58,028 nt of DNA from the NCBI GenBank assembly GCA_963839175.1, contig CAWIUB010000012.1:1-58028 (forward strand), in the 5' to 3' direction. The translations under genes were made by a program, and so were the position numbers. Every line of letters begins with the position of its first letter. The first letter of the stretch is position 1. The DNA is from CAWIUB01 sp963839175. Its GTDB lineage: Bacteria > Actinomycetota > Actinomycetes > Mycobacteriales > Jatrophihabitantaceae. The notes under the pieces were generated by a model, which ran no database searches, was not told where the DNA came from, and saw only the letters and a program-made list of their open reading frames with translations. This document shows, one piece after another, positions 42,150 to 51,250 of the stretch.

Positions 42150-42914
42150 ATGACGTCACGGTCCGCTTCGCCCGGGCTGCCGTTGCGGCCGCCACGGCTG
42201 CTGGTGCGCCGCGACGCTGGGCTCGGGTCCTACGAGACGGCGCTCGGGCGGGCTGGATTCGGCCGGGTCGCCGGTGTGGACGAGGCGGGTCGCGGCGCCT
42301 GCGCCGGGCCGCTGGTGGTCGCGGCATGCGTCCTCCCGCCAGGCCAGCGCGGGCAGCTCGAGGACCTGGCTGACTCGAAACTTCTGACGCCTTCGACCCG
42401 GGCACGGCTGTATGCGCAGATCGTCCGAATCGCTATGGCCTACTCGATCGTCGTGCTGCCGGCCGACGAGATCGACGCGTATGGGCTGCACGTCGCGAAC
42501 GTCGCCGGCATGCGCCGGGCAATCGCGGCCCTGGATCCCGCGCCCAACTACGCGCTGACGGACGGCTTCCCCGTTGCGGGGCTGGGTATCCCGTCCATCG
42601 CGGTTTGGAAGGGCGACGCGGTGGTCGCTTGTATCGCCGCCGCCTCGATCCTGGCCAAGGTCACCCGCGACCGGCTGATGACCGAGCTGCACGAACGCTT
42701 CCCCGACTACGACTTCGCTACCCATAAGGGCTATGTCACCCCCGAGCATTCGGTCGCGCTGCACGCCTTCGGGCCGTGCCCGGAGCACCGGGCGTCCTAC
42801 GTGAACGTCCGGCGGGCGGCCGTGGTCTATGGATCGGCGCCGATGCGGGACAATGACGAGGGCATGGAGTCACCGATAAGGCCCGCGAGGCGATGGGGGC
42901 GGGAGATCGCGTGA
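42150..42914 (+). CDS. rnhB: Ribonuclease HII
   Basis: The 254-residue enzyme has VAGVDEAGRGACAGPLVVAA (catalytic D-E), LADSKLLTPSTRARL, AVWKGDAVVACIAAASILAK with its catalytic Asp, and YDFATHKGYVTPEHSVAL. It removes ribonucleotides from DNA hybrids. The last 25 residues are variable. It is followed by 120 bases rich in GAGCGAGC repeats before the DUF2469 gene. Confidence 0.95.
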   Translation: MTSRSASPGLPLRPPRLLVRRDAGLGSYETALGRAGFGRVAGVDEAGRGACAGPLVVAACVLPPGQRGQLEDLADSKLLTPSTRARLYAQIVRIAMAYSIVVLPADEIDAYGLHVANVAGMRRAIAALDPAPNYALTDGFPVAGLGIPSIAVWKGDAVVACIAAASILAKVTRDRLMTELHERFPDYDFATHKGYVTPEHSVALHAFGPCPEHRASYVNVRRAAVVYGSAPMRDNDEGMESPIRPARRWGREIA

Positions 42915-43034
42915 ACGAGCGCACCGAGCGAGGACGGGTATGAGCGAGCGAGCACCGCACGCGGCGGATAGCCGCCGCAGGAGGCACGGAGCGGAGCGAG
43001 CGGCCGATGAGCGCTTGCGCGAAGAGGTGGACGG

Positions 43035-43361
43035 ATGAGCGCCGAGGACCTGGAGAACTACGAGACCGAGATGGAGCTGCAGCTCTATCGCGAGTACAAG
43101 GACATCGTCGCTCAATTCAGCTACGTCGTGGAAACCGAGCGTCGCTTCTACCTGACGAATGACGTCGACCTCAAGCCACGCAGCGCTGACGGCGAGGTGT
43201 ACTTCGAGCTGACGATGCGCGACGCCTGGGTGTGGGACATGTACCGTCCGGCTCGCTTCGTCAAGACGGTTCGGGTGCTGACGTTTAAGGACGTCAACAT
43301 CGAGGAGCTCGACAAGCCCGAGCTGGAGCTGCCCGACGGCAAAGGCGGCTTCGGCGGCTGA
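43035..43361 (+). CDS. DUF2469 family protein
   Basis: The 108-residue actinobacterial protein starts MSAEDLENYETEMELQLYRE and has FSYVVETERRFYLTND and VWDMYRPARFVKTVRVLTFK, the conserved DUF2469 pattern; it is almost always beside rnhB and yraN. Its function is unknown. It is acidic and soluble. Confidence 0.95.
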   Translation: MSAEDLENYETEMELQLYREYKDIVAQFSYVVETERRFYLTNDVDLKPRSADGEVYFELTMRDAWVWDMYRPARFVKTVRVLTFKDVNIEELDKPELELPDGKGGFGG

Positions 43362-43387
43362 GCGCATTCGCGCTCGTGTCAAATCGG

Positions 43388-43415
43388 TCGTCCACAGAAC
43401 CCGGCCTCGTCCACA
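43388..43415 (+). promoter_or_regulatory. Two DnaA-box-like sites (TCGTCCACA)
   Basis: TCGTCCACA occurs at 43388-43396 and 43407-43415 in the same orientation, 19 bases apart, in the gap between DUF2469 and yraN. Each differs by one base from the actinobacterial DnaA box TTGTCCACA. They could titrate DnaA or regulate yraN-comM. No origin features such as dnaA or dnaN are near, so this is not oriC. Confidence 0.35.
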
Positions 43416-43466
43416 GCCTGGCCTGAGCCCCACCAGGCAAGTCCGATATCCGACAGGCTCGGTGCC

Positions 43467-43838
43467 ATGCGAGCCAAGGACGCCGTTGGCCAGTACGGCG
43501 AGCAGGTAGCCGCCCGGTATCTGGCCGACTCGGGCCTGATTGTGCTGGCGCGCAATTGGCGCTGCCGCGACGGCGAGCTCGATATCGTGGCCCGCGAGGG
43601 CGACGTTCTGGTCTTCTGCGAGGTCAAGACACGGTCGTCACTCGCGTTCGGCGATCCGGCCGAGGCGGTGGCCGGCCGTAAGGCGGCGCAACTGCGGGCG
43701 CTGGCGCTGTGCTGGCTCGCCGAGCAGCGCGCCCTGGCAGCGCCGTCGTTCTGGCCCGAGCTGCGGTTCGACGTGGTGAGCGTGGTGCGTCAGCGCATTG
43801 GCGCGGCGACCGTGCGGCATGTGCGGGCGGCGTTCTAA
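43467..43838 (+). CDS. yraN: YraN/UPF0102 nuclease-like protein
   Basis: The 123-residue protein has GEQVAARYLADSGLIVLARN, RCRDGELDIVAREGDVLVFCEVKTRS-type residues (D, E, E-x-K) of the restriction-endonuclease-like fold. YraN proteins act in DNA processing or recombination by inference. It abuts comM directly (TAA then GTG), the usual order. Confidence 0.93.
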   Translation: MRAKDAVGQYGEQVAARYLADSGLIVLARNWRCRDGELDIVAREGDVLVFCEVKTRSSLAFGDPAEAVAGRKAAQLRALALCWLAEQRALAAPSFWPELRFDVVSVVRQRIGAATVRHVRAAF

Positions 43839-44837
43839 GTGACAATCGCCCGCACGCTCGGCATCGCTCTGCGCGGGGTAAGCGGCGATGTGGTCGAGGT
43901 CGAGGCGGATCTGTCAGCCGGCTTGCCGGGCTTGTCCTTCACCGGACTCGCCGACGTGTCCGTCGTCGAGGCCCGCGATCGCATCCGCGCGGCTGTGCTC
44001 AATTCGGGTGCACCGTGGCCGAACCGCCGGATCACCGTGGCGTTGCTGCCCGCGGACGTCCGTAAAGTGGGCTCGCGGTTCGATCTCGCCATGGCGCTGG
44101 CGGTACTTGCAGCTGCCGGTGAGATTCCCGGCGAGTCGATCGCCGAGGCGGTGTGGATCGCCGAGCTGGGGCTTGATGGTCGGCTGCGTCCGGTCCGCGG
44201 CGTGCTACCCGCAGTCCTGGCGACCCGACGATCCGGGGTCCGTCGAGTGATCGTCGCTGCGGCCAACCAGGCAGAGGCGGCCGTTGTCAGCGGGGTCGAT
44301 GTGCGCGCGGCGACGGACCTTGCCCAGGTGCTGGGCTGGCTGCGCGGCGAATTGCCGATGCCCCCACCGGCGGCATCGGCCCCGGCCGGCACGCCGGAAC
44401 CAGACGGGCTCGACCTGGCCGACGTCGCGGGCCAGGGCACGGCGAAGCGGGCGCTGGAGATCGCCGCGGCAGGCGGCCACCATCTGCAGCTGCTCGGACC
44501 ACCGGGGGCCGGCAAGACCATGCTGGCCGAACGCTTACCCGGGCTGCTCCCCGCCCTGGACGAAGCCGCCGCCCTCGAGGTCACCGCGGTGCACTCGGTC
44601 GCCGGCGTCTTGCCCGTGCACGCTCAGCTGCTGCGCCGCGCACCATTTCAGGCACCGCATCACACCGCGTCGGTGGCTGCGCTGATCGGTGGCGGCTCCG
44701 GCCTGGCAAGCCCGGGAGCCATCTCCCTGGCGCATCACGGAGTGCTGTTCCTAGACGAGTCGACTGAGGTAAAGTACAACCGTGCCTCTGGCGGATGGAT
44801 ACGTCGAGCAAGTAGTCCTCAATCCGGATACTGGTGA
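43839..44837 (+). pseudogene. comM: ComM/YifB AAA+ ATPase, interrupted by an integrated element
   Basis: The first 307 or so residues are a normal ComM: TIARTLGIALRGVSGDVVEV, LSAGLPGLSFTGLADVSVVE, the Walker A in GPPGAGKTML and Walker B beginning HHGVLFLDE. Family members then read APEF and continue for about 200 residues. Here the frame turns into unrelated residues (STEVKYNRASGG) and stops at 44837, so the catalytic core is cut. The missing 3' part should lie beyond the right end of the element, outside the window. ComM is a branch-migration helicase for DNA uptake recombination. Confidence 0.9.
44748..44768. other. Left attachment junction (attL) of the comM-borne element
   Basis: ComM homology ends in TTCCTAGACGAG at about 44748-44759, and the integrase leader begins within a few bases. 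Large serine integrases recombine short sites with a 2-bp crossover, so attL should lie here. The exact crossover cannot be placed without the right junction. Confidence 0.6.
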
Positions 44838-46464
44838 GGAGAAGCGCTTCCTGCGACGTCCGGGGAAGCCCGTCCGATCGGTGTCCTATCCCGCGTTCCG
44901 CTCGTACGACGGAGTGGTTCTGTTGCCAGGGACGAAGCCGATCTGGCTATATCTGCGCTTGTCGAAATACCACAAGGATCGCCAGGACGCGATCGAGCGA
45001 CAACGCATCGACCTGACCCGCAGGCTGGCAGCGGACGGCCGTTGGACGATCATGGGCGAGTACGTCGACAATGACTCCGCGAGCGCGTCGGCCGGCCGCA
45101 GCAGGAGAGGGTGGCGCGCGCTGAACGGCGATATAGACGCCGGGACCGTGACAGCAGTGGCCTTCTGGAAGCTGGACCGCACGAATCGGATCGCCGCGCG
45201 ATGTATTGAGTGGATCGGGCATTGCCAGAGCCGGAATGTGGAGTTGGTGTCGCATCAGGACGCCTCTGAGGAGCTGAACACGGCGACAGCAGGGGCAAAG
45301 CTAGTGACAGGCATCAAGGCGCTGCTGGCCGAGGTCGAGACCGACACGATGAGCGAGCGGCAGCGCGCCGCGAAGGCTCATGCTGCGGAGGCGGGGTTCC
45401 ATCATGGCGGCACTAGGCCTTTCGGGTGGGTGCCAGGCCCGCGGGAGGTGGATGAACTGGGTCGCTCGGGTGTCCGGTTGACGCCGCACCCAGTGGAGTT
45501 TCCCGCGTTGCAGGATGCGGTGTCGATGGTCCTAGCGGGCTCTAGCCTTATGACGGTGTCGCGGCACTGGCGGGATCGCTACGGGATCACAACTGCGGCC
45601 GGCGCACCCATGTATGAGGAGAGCGTCCGACGGGCCCTGATCTCGCCGCGGATAATCGGCTATCGGATGCGAAAGGTGCCCGAGCACCAGCGCGGGATCA
45701 AGGTCAACCTGCTGGACTACATCGCCCGCGACGCAGCTGGGGAGCCGGTGATGAGCCAGCAGCCGGTGTGTGACCGGCTGACGTGGATGCGTCTCCAACG
45801 CGTGCTGCAAGCGGGTTCGACGTCGAAAACTCGTCAACCGTGGGGCTCGCACGAATGGCTCTTGACAGGGCTGCTGTATTGCGTTTGCCGGAACCGACTC
45901 TATGGATTTCACAAGACATATCGACGGGTTGACGGCGGCAAGGTCACCACTTACGTGTACCGCTGCACCGCCAACCGGGTAAAGGGTGCCGGGGCCTGCA
46001 CCGCTGGATGCAGCCTTCCGGCGGCCGGAGCTGAGGCGTACGTCCAGGGATGGCTGTTCGCTTACCTGACGGACGACCGGCTCGCCAGGGCTCGCGCCGA
46101 ACACGCCAGCATGGTCCGGCATACTCCGCAGAGCCAGATCATCTCGGATCTCGACGAGGCCCGCGCAGAGCGGGACATACTGATCGCGCAACAGGGGACC
46201 GGCGCATACAAGGGTGCGATGGTCGGCGTGTTGGTCGGTCTGATCACAGATGTGCAGCGGCGCATCGACAGCCTAGAGACGCGGCTCGACGGCTTGGTGC
46301 TCGACGATGTCCCCGTCTCCTCACACGACGACCTACTTCTGAAGTGGGCCCGTCTCGGGTGCGGGGAGAAGCGCCGACTGCTCGGCCGGGTTATCGAGCG
46401 GATCGATGTCGTGCCGGGCCGGCTGTCGGTCGCCGAGCGACTCACGCTCACCTCGCGCCTTTGA
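44782..46464 (+). CDS. Large serine recombinase (integrase)
   Basis: This 560-residue integrase has the resolvase catalytic domain with nucleophile S61 in YLRLSKYHKDRQ, VAFWKLDRTNRIAARCIEWI and the E-helix region, then a recombinase domain (PFGWVPGPREVDELGRSG), a modified zinc ribbon (LLYCVCRNRLYG, then YRCTANRVKGAGAC) and a coiled-coil C-terminus. Base composition is lower in GC than the neighbours, a sign of transfer. GTG 44782 lies inside the former comM frame, right at the junction. It should catalyse attP x attB recombination in comM. Confidence 0.92.
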   Translation: MPLADGYVEQVVLNPDTGEEKRFLRRPGKPVRSVSYPAFRSYDGVVLLPGTKPIWLYLRLSKYHKDRQDAIERQRIDLTRRLAADGRWTIMGEYVDNDSASASAGRSRRGWRALNGDIDAGTVTAVAFWKLDRTNRIAARCIEWIGHCQSRNVELVSHQDASEELNTATAGAKLVTGIKALLAEVETDTMSERQRAAKAHAAEAGFHHGGTRPFGWVPGPREVDELGRSGVRLTPHPVEFPALQDAVSMVLAGSSLMTVSRHWRDRYGITTAAGAPMYEESVRRALISPRIIGYRMRKVPEHQRGIKVNLLDYIARDAAGEPVMSQQPVCDRLTWMRLQRVLQAGSTSKTRQPWGSHEWLLTGLLYCVCRNRLYGFHKTYRRVDGGKVTTYVYRCTANRVKGAGACTAGCSLPAAGAEAYVQGWLFAYLTDDRLARARAEHASMVRHTPQSQIISDLDEARAERDILIAQQGTGAYKGAMVGVLVGLITDVQRRIDSLETRLDGLVLDDVPVSSHDDLLLKWARLGCGEKRRLLGRVIERIDVVPGRLSVAERLTLTSRL

Positions 46465-46756
46465 TTCGGACGATGCCCTCGCCGGCCTCCAGGATCTGTA
46501 CCACCTCTCTGGCCACCTCGTCAGGTAGAGGCCCTTCGTCGGCCGCCTTCCGGCCGCGATCCCACCCGGCCAGGTAATCTGTCTCACTCTCGGGCGGGAT
46601 GAACTCCGGGACCACACTCGTGCAGGTCTCTGGTGGTATCGGTCCGATGCGGAACGTCGCACGGGACCGTAGAGATTCGATAGCAGACTGCGGGCCGACC
46701 TCGTTTAAGTGAGGCGTGATTCGTTGTGTCTGCCATGCACGGGTTGGCCTGGACAT
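46448..46756 (-). CDS. Hypothetical protein, convergent with the integrase
   Basis: The frame encodes about 102 residues with IPPETCTSVVPEFIPPESET, DYLAGWDRGRKAADEG and VAREVVQILEAGEGIVRI, a plausible soluble protein without a family I recognise. The ATG at 46756 is used. It overlaps the integrase stop by 17 bases. Small genes in this spot of integrative elements often encode excision or regulatory factors, but nothing here proves that. Confidence 0.4.
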   Translation of the reverse strand: MSRPTRAWQTQRITPHLNEVGPQSAIESLRSRATFRIGPIPPETCTSVVPEFIPPESETDYLAGWDRGRKAADEGPLPDEVAREVVQILEAGEGIVRIKGAR

Positions 46757-47956
46757 GTTGACGTCGGGTCCTACGGCTGGATCCAATACTGCGGGTCTCG
46801 CGAGCCGCAGCGGACTCTGCCGTCGGATACATGGTCGAGATGATCGAGTTCCTCGTCGTCAGGCGGACAGGCAAGCGCGTCGCGGGTGACTCGGCGGCGC
46901 TCGGCGGTCCGCAATGCCCGGGCAGACGCTGAGCAGCAGCGGGTCGTCTCCTGCGCCGTGCTCCCGCCCAGCCTGCGGCAGGGTCGCCTGGATTCCGGCG
47001 GTGCCTCCGGATGGGCTAGGAGTGCTGACCTGCTCCGTTGGTTCTCGTTCACGGCGTCCTCCGAGGCATAGCTAGCCGGACATTGCTCCCTGCGCTGCCG
47101 GCACTCGCCCGGATCGCTCTGGTCACTGCACAGTGCCCGACGTTCCACATCTACGCTGGCTCGCTGATTCGTCCCGGGAGCGCTGTTCGGCCCTTCATAG
47201 AGAACACGCAAGAAACTGGGCCCGTTACTGCCACTTCCGCCGAAGAAAGGTCGGGAGATGTGAAGTCACTGCTACTCGCCATGGTCACGAATCGATAAAG
47301 AGACAGATAATCGCCCTGAAGTCGGCTACCGGCAGCTTCAAGATCAGGAGCGCGATCTCACAGGCGACCCGCGCGCGGGATCGGGTGTGGTTACAGCGGC
47401 GTGGCAGTTCGTTCACTTCGTGAGGGGCTTGGTCTTGAGAGGGATCGTGCGTCCATCGCGTTGGTGGGGCGGATAGTCAGTATCCGCGCCGGGGCGTTGT
47501 GCCAGAAAAATGCGAGCGCCTCACAGGCGTGCCAACTGGCCAACGGGGAGTCGCGTGGGTCTACTTTTTTGGAGTCGTCGCTGTGGCGGGCGCCGTATGC
47601 ACTGCCCGCGTTTAGCGGGCTGTCTACCCCATCGCATCGTGGGGCGGCAATCCGACGGGTCAAGCTGGCACGGCCGTGCCGGGCCACAGGTCAACCGGTG
47701 CGGGACCGCTCGGGGCCCTTGCCAGAGCGTCGCAGGGCGGTCACTATACGCAGTGATGTCGCACTGTGTAGGCAAACCGTCACAACGTTGGTGTAGTCCT
47801 GAAGCGCCAAGAGGAGGCGCCGCAGACTCGTCCAATCGAACTATTGGCCGGGCGCGCAGCGGACGGGCTGGGTCAAGCAGACAGAGGCCGCGGTTGCGGA
47901 CGCGACGGATGGCAGGGCTGCGGCGACGTACACGGGCAGCGGGGCGGGAGGTTGCC
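46757..47956. other. Gene-poor, lower-GC stretch inside the element
   Basis: About 1.2 kb with many short frames on both strands, none with a domain, good ribosome-binding site and sensible composition together. Parts such as 47270-47370 are clearly lower in GC than the chromosome. It may hold remnants of recombination or regulatory genes, or non-coding control DNA. Confidence 0.4.
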
Positions 47957-49003
47957 ATGCCACGAATGTGCACACCATTGCACCGGCGTGGTCCCGACGG
48001 GGACACAGTGGCCGCTGGCGCCCGCGCGCGGAGCCGGGTGCGTCTGGCAGCGCTGGGCCTTGTGGTGGCTTCTGCTCTGACGGTCGCCGCGTGCGGTAGC
48101 AGCGGCGTTCACGCGAAGTCCGTGAAGCCGGCACCATCAGGCTCATCGCGCACTGCCTCACCGACCACTGCGGATCCAAGCGCCTCAGTGCGGCCGTCCA
48201 CGCATCCGCCGTCATCTCGGGTTCCGCCATCGATCCCCACGCCGACGGTGGTGCCGGCCGCGCAGGTTGCGGTCGATCGGTACATGCAGATGTACGTCTT
48301 GCTGTTCGCGATCGGTCGTGATCCTGCGCATGCTGATCTGTCGAAGCTGAACCAGTACCTGACGGGTCAGGCGTTGCGCGACACGGTCAGTGGATTCGTG
48401 GCGATGAAGCAGAGCGGGCTCGCCTACCGCGGAGGTTTACCCGATCCGCGGCTGAAGGTCGTCAGTGCCTATCCCGGTGAGTCCGTCGTGCTGTCGAGCT
48501 GCCCGACGAACTCCGCGACCGATCCGCTCGAGGAGTACGTCGTGGCTACCGGCAAAGCCCTTCCGGCCAAGACGACGCCCCCGCTGCCGCCATACAAGCG
48601 CGCGGTGATCATGCAGCAGGTCGGCGGGCAGTGGAAGGAGTCGACGATTGCCGTGGACGGGAGCAAGACGTGCACGGCTGACACCCGCACGGCGGTCGGC
48701 GCCTGGCCGCAGCCCTGGTCGGCGTGCTCGCCGTACTGTTGTGGATTTTCGTCAGCGCATCGGTTGCGCGCGCCGCGGCTGACGGTGGTGGATGCAATAC
48801 CAATTTCGATCCCACCTGCTCTGTCTCCGTCGTCAGCCCAGGTACCGGCGGCGGACCGGCGGCCGGAGGCACTGGCCCTGGCGGCGGTGGCGGCCCGGAC
48901 GGTGTGTCGGATGGCGTGTGTCATAACACTGATCCGACGCAGGGCTGCACACCGTGCCCGCCGGGTGATGCTGCGGCGTGCACGGCGTGGCAGCACAATC
49001 TGA
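47957..49003 (+). CDS. Secreted lipoprotein at the start of the Tad-like cluster
   Basis: ATG 47957 has GGGAGG six bases upstream. A basic leader, hydrophobic LAALGLVVASALTVAAC and lipobox cysteine mark a lipoprotein. A Ser/Thr/Pro linker follows, then a folded part (AAQVAVDRYMQMYVLLFAIG, LNQYLTGQALRDTVSGFVAM) ending near WKESTIAVDGSKTC at about 48675. Beyond that the same frame runs on antisensically to the next gene's coding frame, so the last 100 residues are probably not real; a one-base shift would end the protein at TGA 48679-48681. Function unknown. Confidence 0.6.
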   Translation: MPRMCTPLHRRGPDGDTVAAGARARSRVRLAALGLVVASALTVAACGSSGVHAKSVKPAPSGSSRTASPTTADPSASVRPSTHPPSSRVPPSIPTPTVVPAAQVAVDRYMQMYVLLFAIGRDPAHADLSKLNQYLTGQALRDTVSGFVAMKQSGLAYRGGLPDPRLKVVSAYPGESVVLSSCPTNSATDPLEEYVVATGKALPAKTTPPLPPYKRAVIMQQVGGQWKESTIAVDGSKTCTADTRTAVGAWPQPWSACSPYCCGFSSAHRLRAPRLTVVDAIPISIPPALSPSSAQVPAADRRPEALALAAVAARTVCRMACVITLIRRRAAHRARRVMLRRARRGSTI

Positions 49004-49607
49004 TGTGTTCGGAGCAGAACCCGCTGGTGTTCAATCCGGCAGCTCCGCACGGTGCGGCGGAGTGGCAGGCGTTCTTGCAGGCGATCGGCTGCGCGGGCGT
49101 TCCGTACACGCCGCCGAATCCGGCGGTGTTGGCGCAGCAGGCGTTGGCGACGATCCGGTTCCCGCATCCGTCGGGGCACCGGTCGCCGAGCGAGTCGCTG
49201 TTGTGGCAGTAGGTACTGCGTTCACCTACGTCAATCTGCCGACGTTCTATTGGACCGAACCGGGCACGTGGGTGACGTTGCGTGCGACGGCGTCGTTGCG
49301 GGGTGTGTCGGCGACGGTGACGGCGACGCCGGTGTCGTTGACGTACTCGCGGGGGATGGCGGTAGTGCCGTCTGCCCGGGTCCGGGTCGGCCGTGGGAGA
49401 TCTCGGATGGGAACGGGCCGCCGACGGACGGGGCGTGCGCGTATGAGTATGCGCGGGTGACTCCGGCGCCGATCACGGCGACGGAGACGATTGATCTGGC
49501 GGATCACGTGGGTGGGGACGGGGGTCGCTGCGGGGCAGTTGGACGCGGTGTCGACGTCGACGTCGGGGCAGCTGAGGGTGTTGCAGGTGCAGACGATGAA
49601 CCGGTGA
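48724..49607 (+). pseudogene. Secreted Cys-rich protein of the cluster, three frameshifts
   Basis: It begins LAVLLWIFVSASVARAAADG (signal peptide), has a Gly-rich linker, then CTAWQHNLMCSEQNPLVFNP and EWQAFLQAIGCAGVPYTPP. Around 49205 it moves to a second frame (YVNLPTFYWTEPGTWVTLRA), near 49350 to a third (PGPGRPWEISDGNGPP, YEYARVTPAPITATETID), and near 49495 back to a frame ending LRVLQVQTMNR at 49605-49607. Each piece reads smoothly, so only single-base indels separate them. Probably an exported, surface-exposed component. Confidence 0.65.
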
Positions 49608-49656
49608 CGGCGCCCGCGAGGCGCGGTCGGCGGACCGATAGGGGAGGGGTGGTTGC

Positions 49657-50353
49657 GTGACGGAGACGGTGTCGGCGCCGGTGTCGGCGGATGGGCATGG
49701 GCCCGGCGTTGCGGTCTCGCCCGGGTGTGCCGGTGCCGACGCGGCAGCGGCGGCCGGCGTATATCGCGTTGCTGGTGTTGCTGGTGGTCGGTTTGGCCGC
49801 GACGGGCGCGTACTGGTACAGCAAGGCCGGCGCGAAGTCCCCGGTGGTTGTCGTGACGCAGCGCGTCCCGGCGGGGCATGTGATCACCCGATCGGACCTG
49901 TCGACGGTGGAGGTGGCCGGTTCGGTGGCGGCGATCGACGGGCGGTATCTGGACGAGCTGGTGGGCCGGACGGCGACGGTGGATCTGCTGCCGGGCACGT
50001 TGCTGCAGCAGTCGATGGAGACCACGGCCGGCCGCGTTGCCGCCCGGCAGGGTCCGCGTCGGGGTGGCGGTGAAGCCGGGGCAGCTGCCGGCGGAGGGTG
50101 TGTCGCCGGGCGGGAAGGTGGCGGTGTTGCAGGTGCCCGCGAAAGACACCGTGTCGACGGCCGCCGGGGCGTCGTCAGTCGGGCTCCTCGGCGACGGTGC
50201 TGACGCCGGCGGCGACGGTGTTCGGTGCGGCCGCGGATCCGTCGCAGCCGGGCGGCACGGTGGTGACGTTGCTCGTGCCGACGGTCGGCGATGAGTGCGG
50301 TGGCGGCGGCGAGCAGTCAGGGCCTGGTGGCGTTGGTGGGGGTGTCGCCGTGA
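49657..50353 (+). pseudogene. SAF-domain (CpaB/RcpC-like) protein, frameshifted
   Basis: GTG 49657 begins MTETVSAPVSADGHGPGVAV. In a neighbouring frame follow a membrane helix (YIALLVLLVVGLAATGAYWY) and a SAF domain (VVVTQRVPAGHVITRSDLST, GTLLQQSMETTAG). Further shifts lead to VRVGVAVKPGQLPAEGVSPG and TVFGAAADPSQPGGTVVTLL. At least three indels are needed. CpaB-type proteins form a periplasmic part of Tad pilus machines; this version is N-terminally anchored. The end near 50353 is approximate. Confidence 0.65.
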
Positions 50354-50396
50354 TCGCGGCGCGGCCGGAGTGGCTGAGTGCTGCGGGGGTCGGCCG

Positions 50397-51250
50397 GTGA
50401 TCGTGGCGGTCTGCGCGGATAAGGGTTCGCCGGGCGCGACGACGGCGGCGCTGGCGCTGGCGACGGTGTGGCCGGGCGCGCGGGTGCTGCTGGAGGCGGA
50501 CCCGGCCGGCGGGGACCTGGCGCTGTGGCTGCGGGACCCGGCGGGGGAGCCGTTGCAGCCGCGCCGCTCGGTGCTGGATCTGGCGGCGGATGCCCGGGTA
50601 GAGCTGCCGGCCGGAGGGGGTGGCGGCGTACGCGGAGGCGTCGAGCCTTGGCGTGCCGGTGGTGAAGAGCCGCCCGGCGGCGGAGGAGATGGCGCCGGCG
50701 GCGTCGTTGTGGCCGCGGGTGGCGGAGCGGGCGCAGGAGTGGCCGGGGGCGGTCATCGCGGACCTGGGTCGGGTGCAGCGCGGGCATGCCGCGTTCCCGC
50801 TGGCCGCGGCGGCGTCGGTGGTGTTGCTGGTGACCCGAATGACTGCGGGCAGCTTGTATCGGCTGCGGGCGCAGGCGGCGGATCTGGCGGCGAGCCTGGG
50901 GCAGGGGCCGGCCGGCCGCAGCCCGGTCGCCGTGCTGCCTGTCGCGCCGGATCACCATCGCAAACGGCCGCGGCGGAGGTCCGCCAGGTGCTGGATTCGA
51001 GGCGGCGACCACGGCGGTACCGGTGGCCGGGTGTCTGGCGGAGGACTGCCCGCGGTGTCGCGCTGCTGCTCGCCGGCGACTTGGGCCGGCGGCTGGACAG
51101 CGCCCCGCTGATGCGGTCGGCGCGCGAGGTGGCCGCGACGGTGGAGGCCTGGGCGCGGCCTGAGGGTGAGTTACCGCTGGCGTCTTCGCCTCGGCTGCCG
51201 CCGCGGCGGCAGGCACCGGATCTGTCGGACGCCAGAGGGAGCGGGCATGA
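50397..51250 (+). pseudogene. ParA/TadZ-like ATPase, frameshifted
   Basis: GTG 50397 starts VAVCADKGSPGATTAALALA, a deviant Walker A (KGSPGATT) of ParA/MinD-type proteins, then LLEADPAGGDLALWLRDP. A shift in the GGGGG run near 50615 leads to EGVAAYAEASSLGVPVVKSR and WPGAVIADLGRVQRGHAAFP, and further shifts to AEVRQVLDS and LLAGDLGRRLDSAPLMRSAR. The likely end is an ATGA overlap with the next gene. TadZ places the pilus machine at the cell pole. Confidence 0.65.

Noticed and set aside
42915..43034. GAGCGAGC-rich stretch and GCGGC/GCCGC hairpin between rnhB and DUF2469
   Set aside because: Short, irregular repeats common in high-GC spacers; no sign of a mobile repeat or CRISPR.
43388..43415. 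Considered as a replication origin
   Set aside because: Only two imperfect boxes, no AT-rich unwinding region, no dnaA or dnaN.
46771..47211. Minus-strand 146-codon frame with a DHLDH segment, considered as an HNH-type nuclease
   Set aside because: Only a weak local resemblance, no full HNH motif or zinc cysteines in the right spacing.
47401..47796. Plus-strand 131-codon frame ahead of the lipoprotein
   Set aside because: No domain or ribosome-binding site and competing frames of equal quality on both strands.
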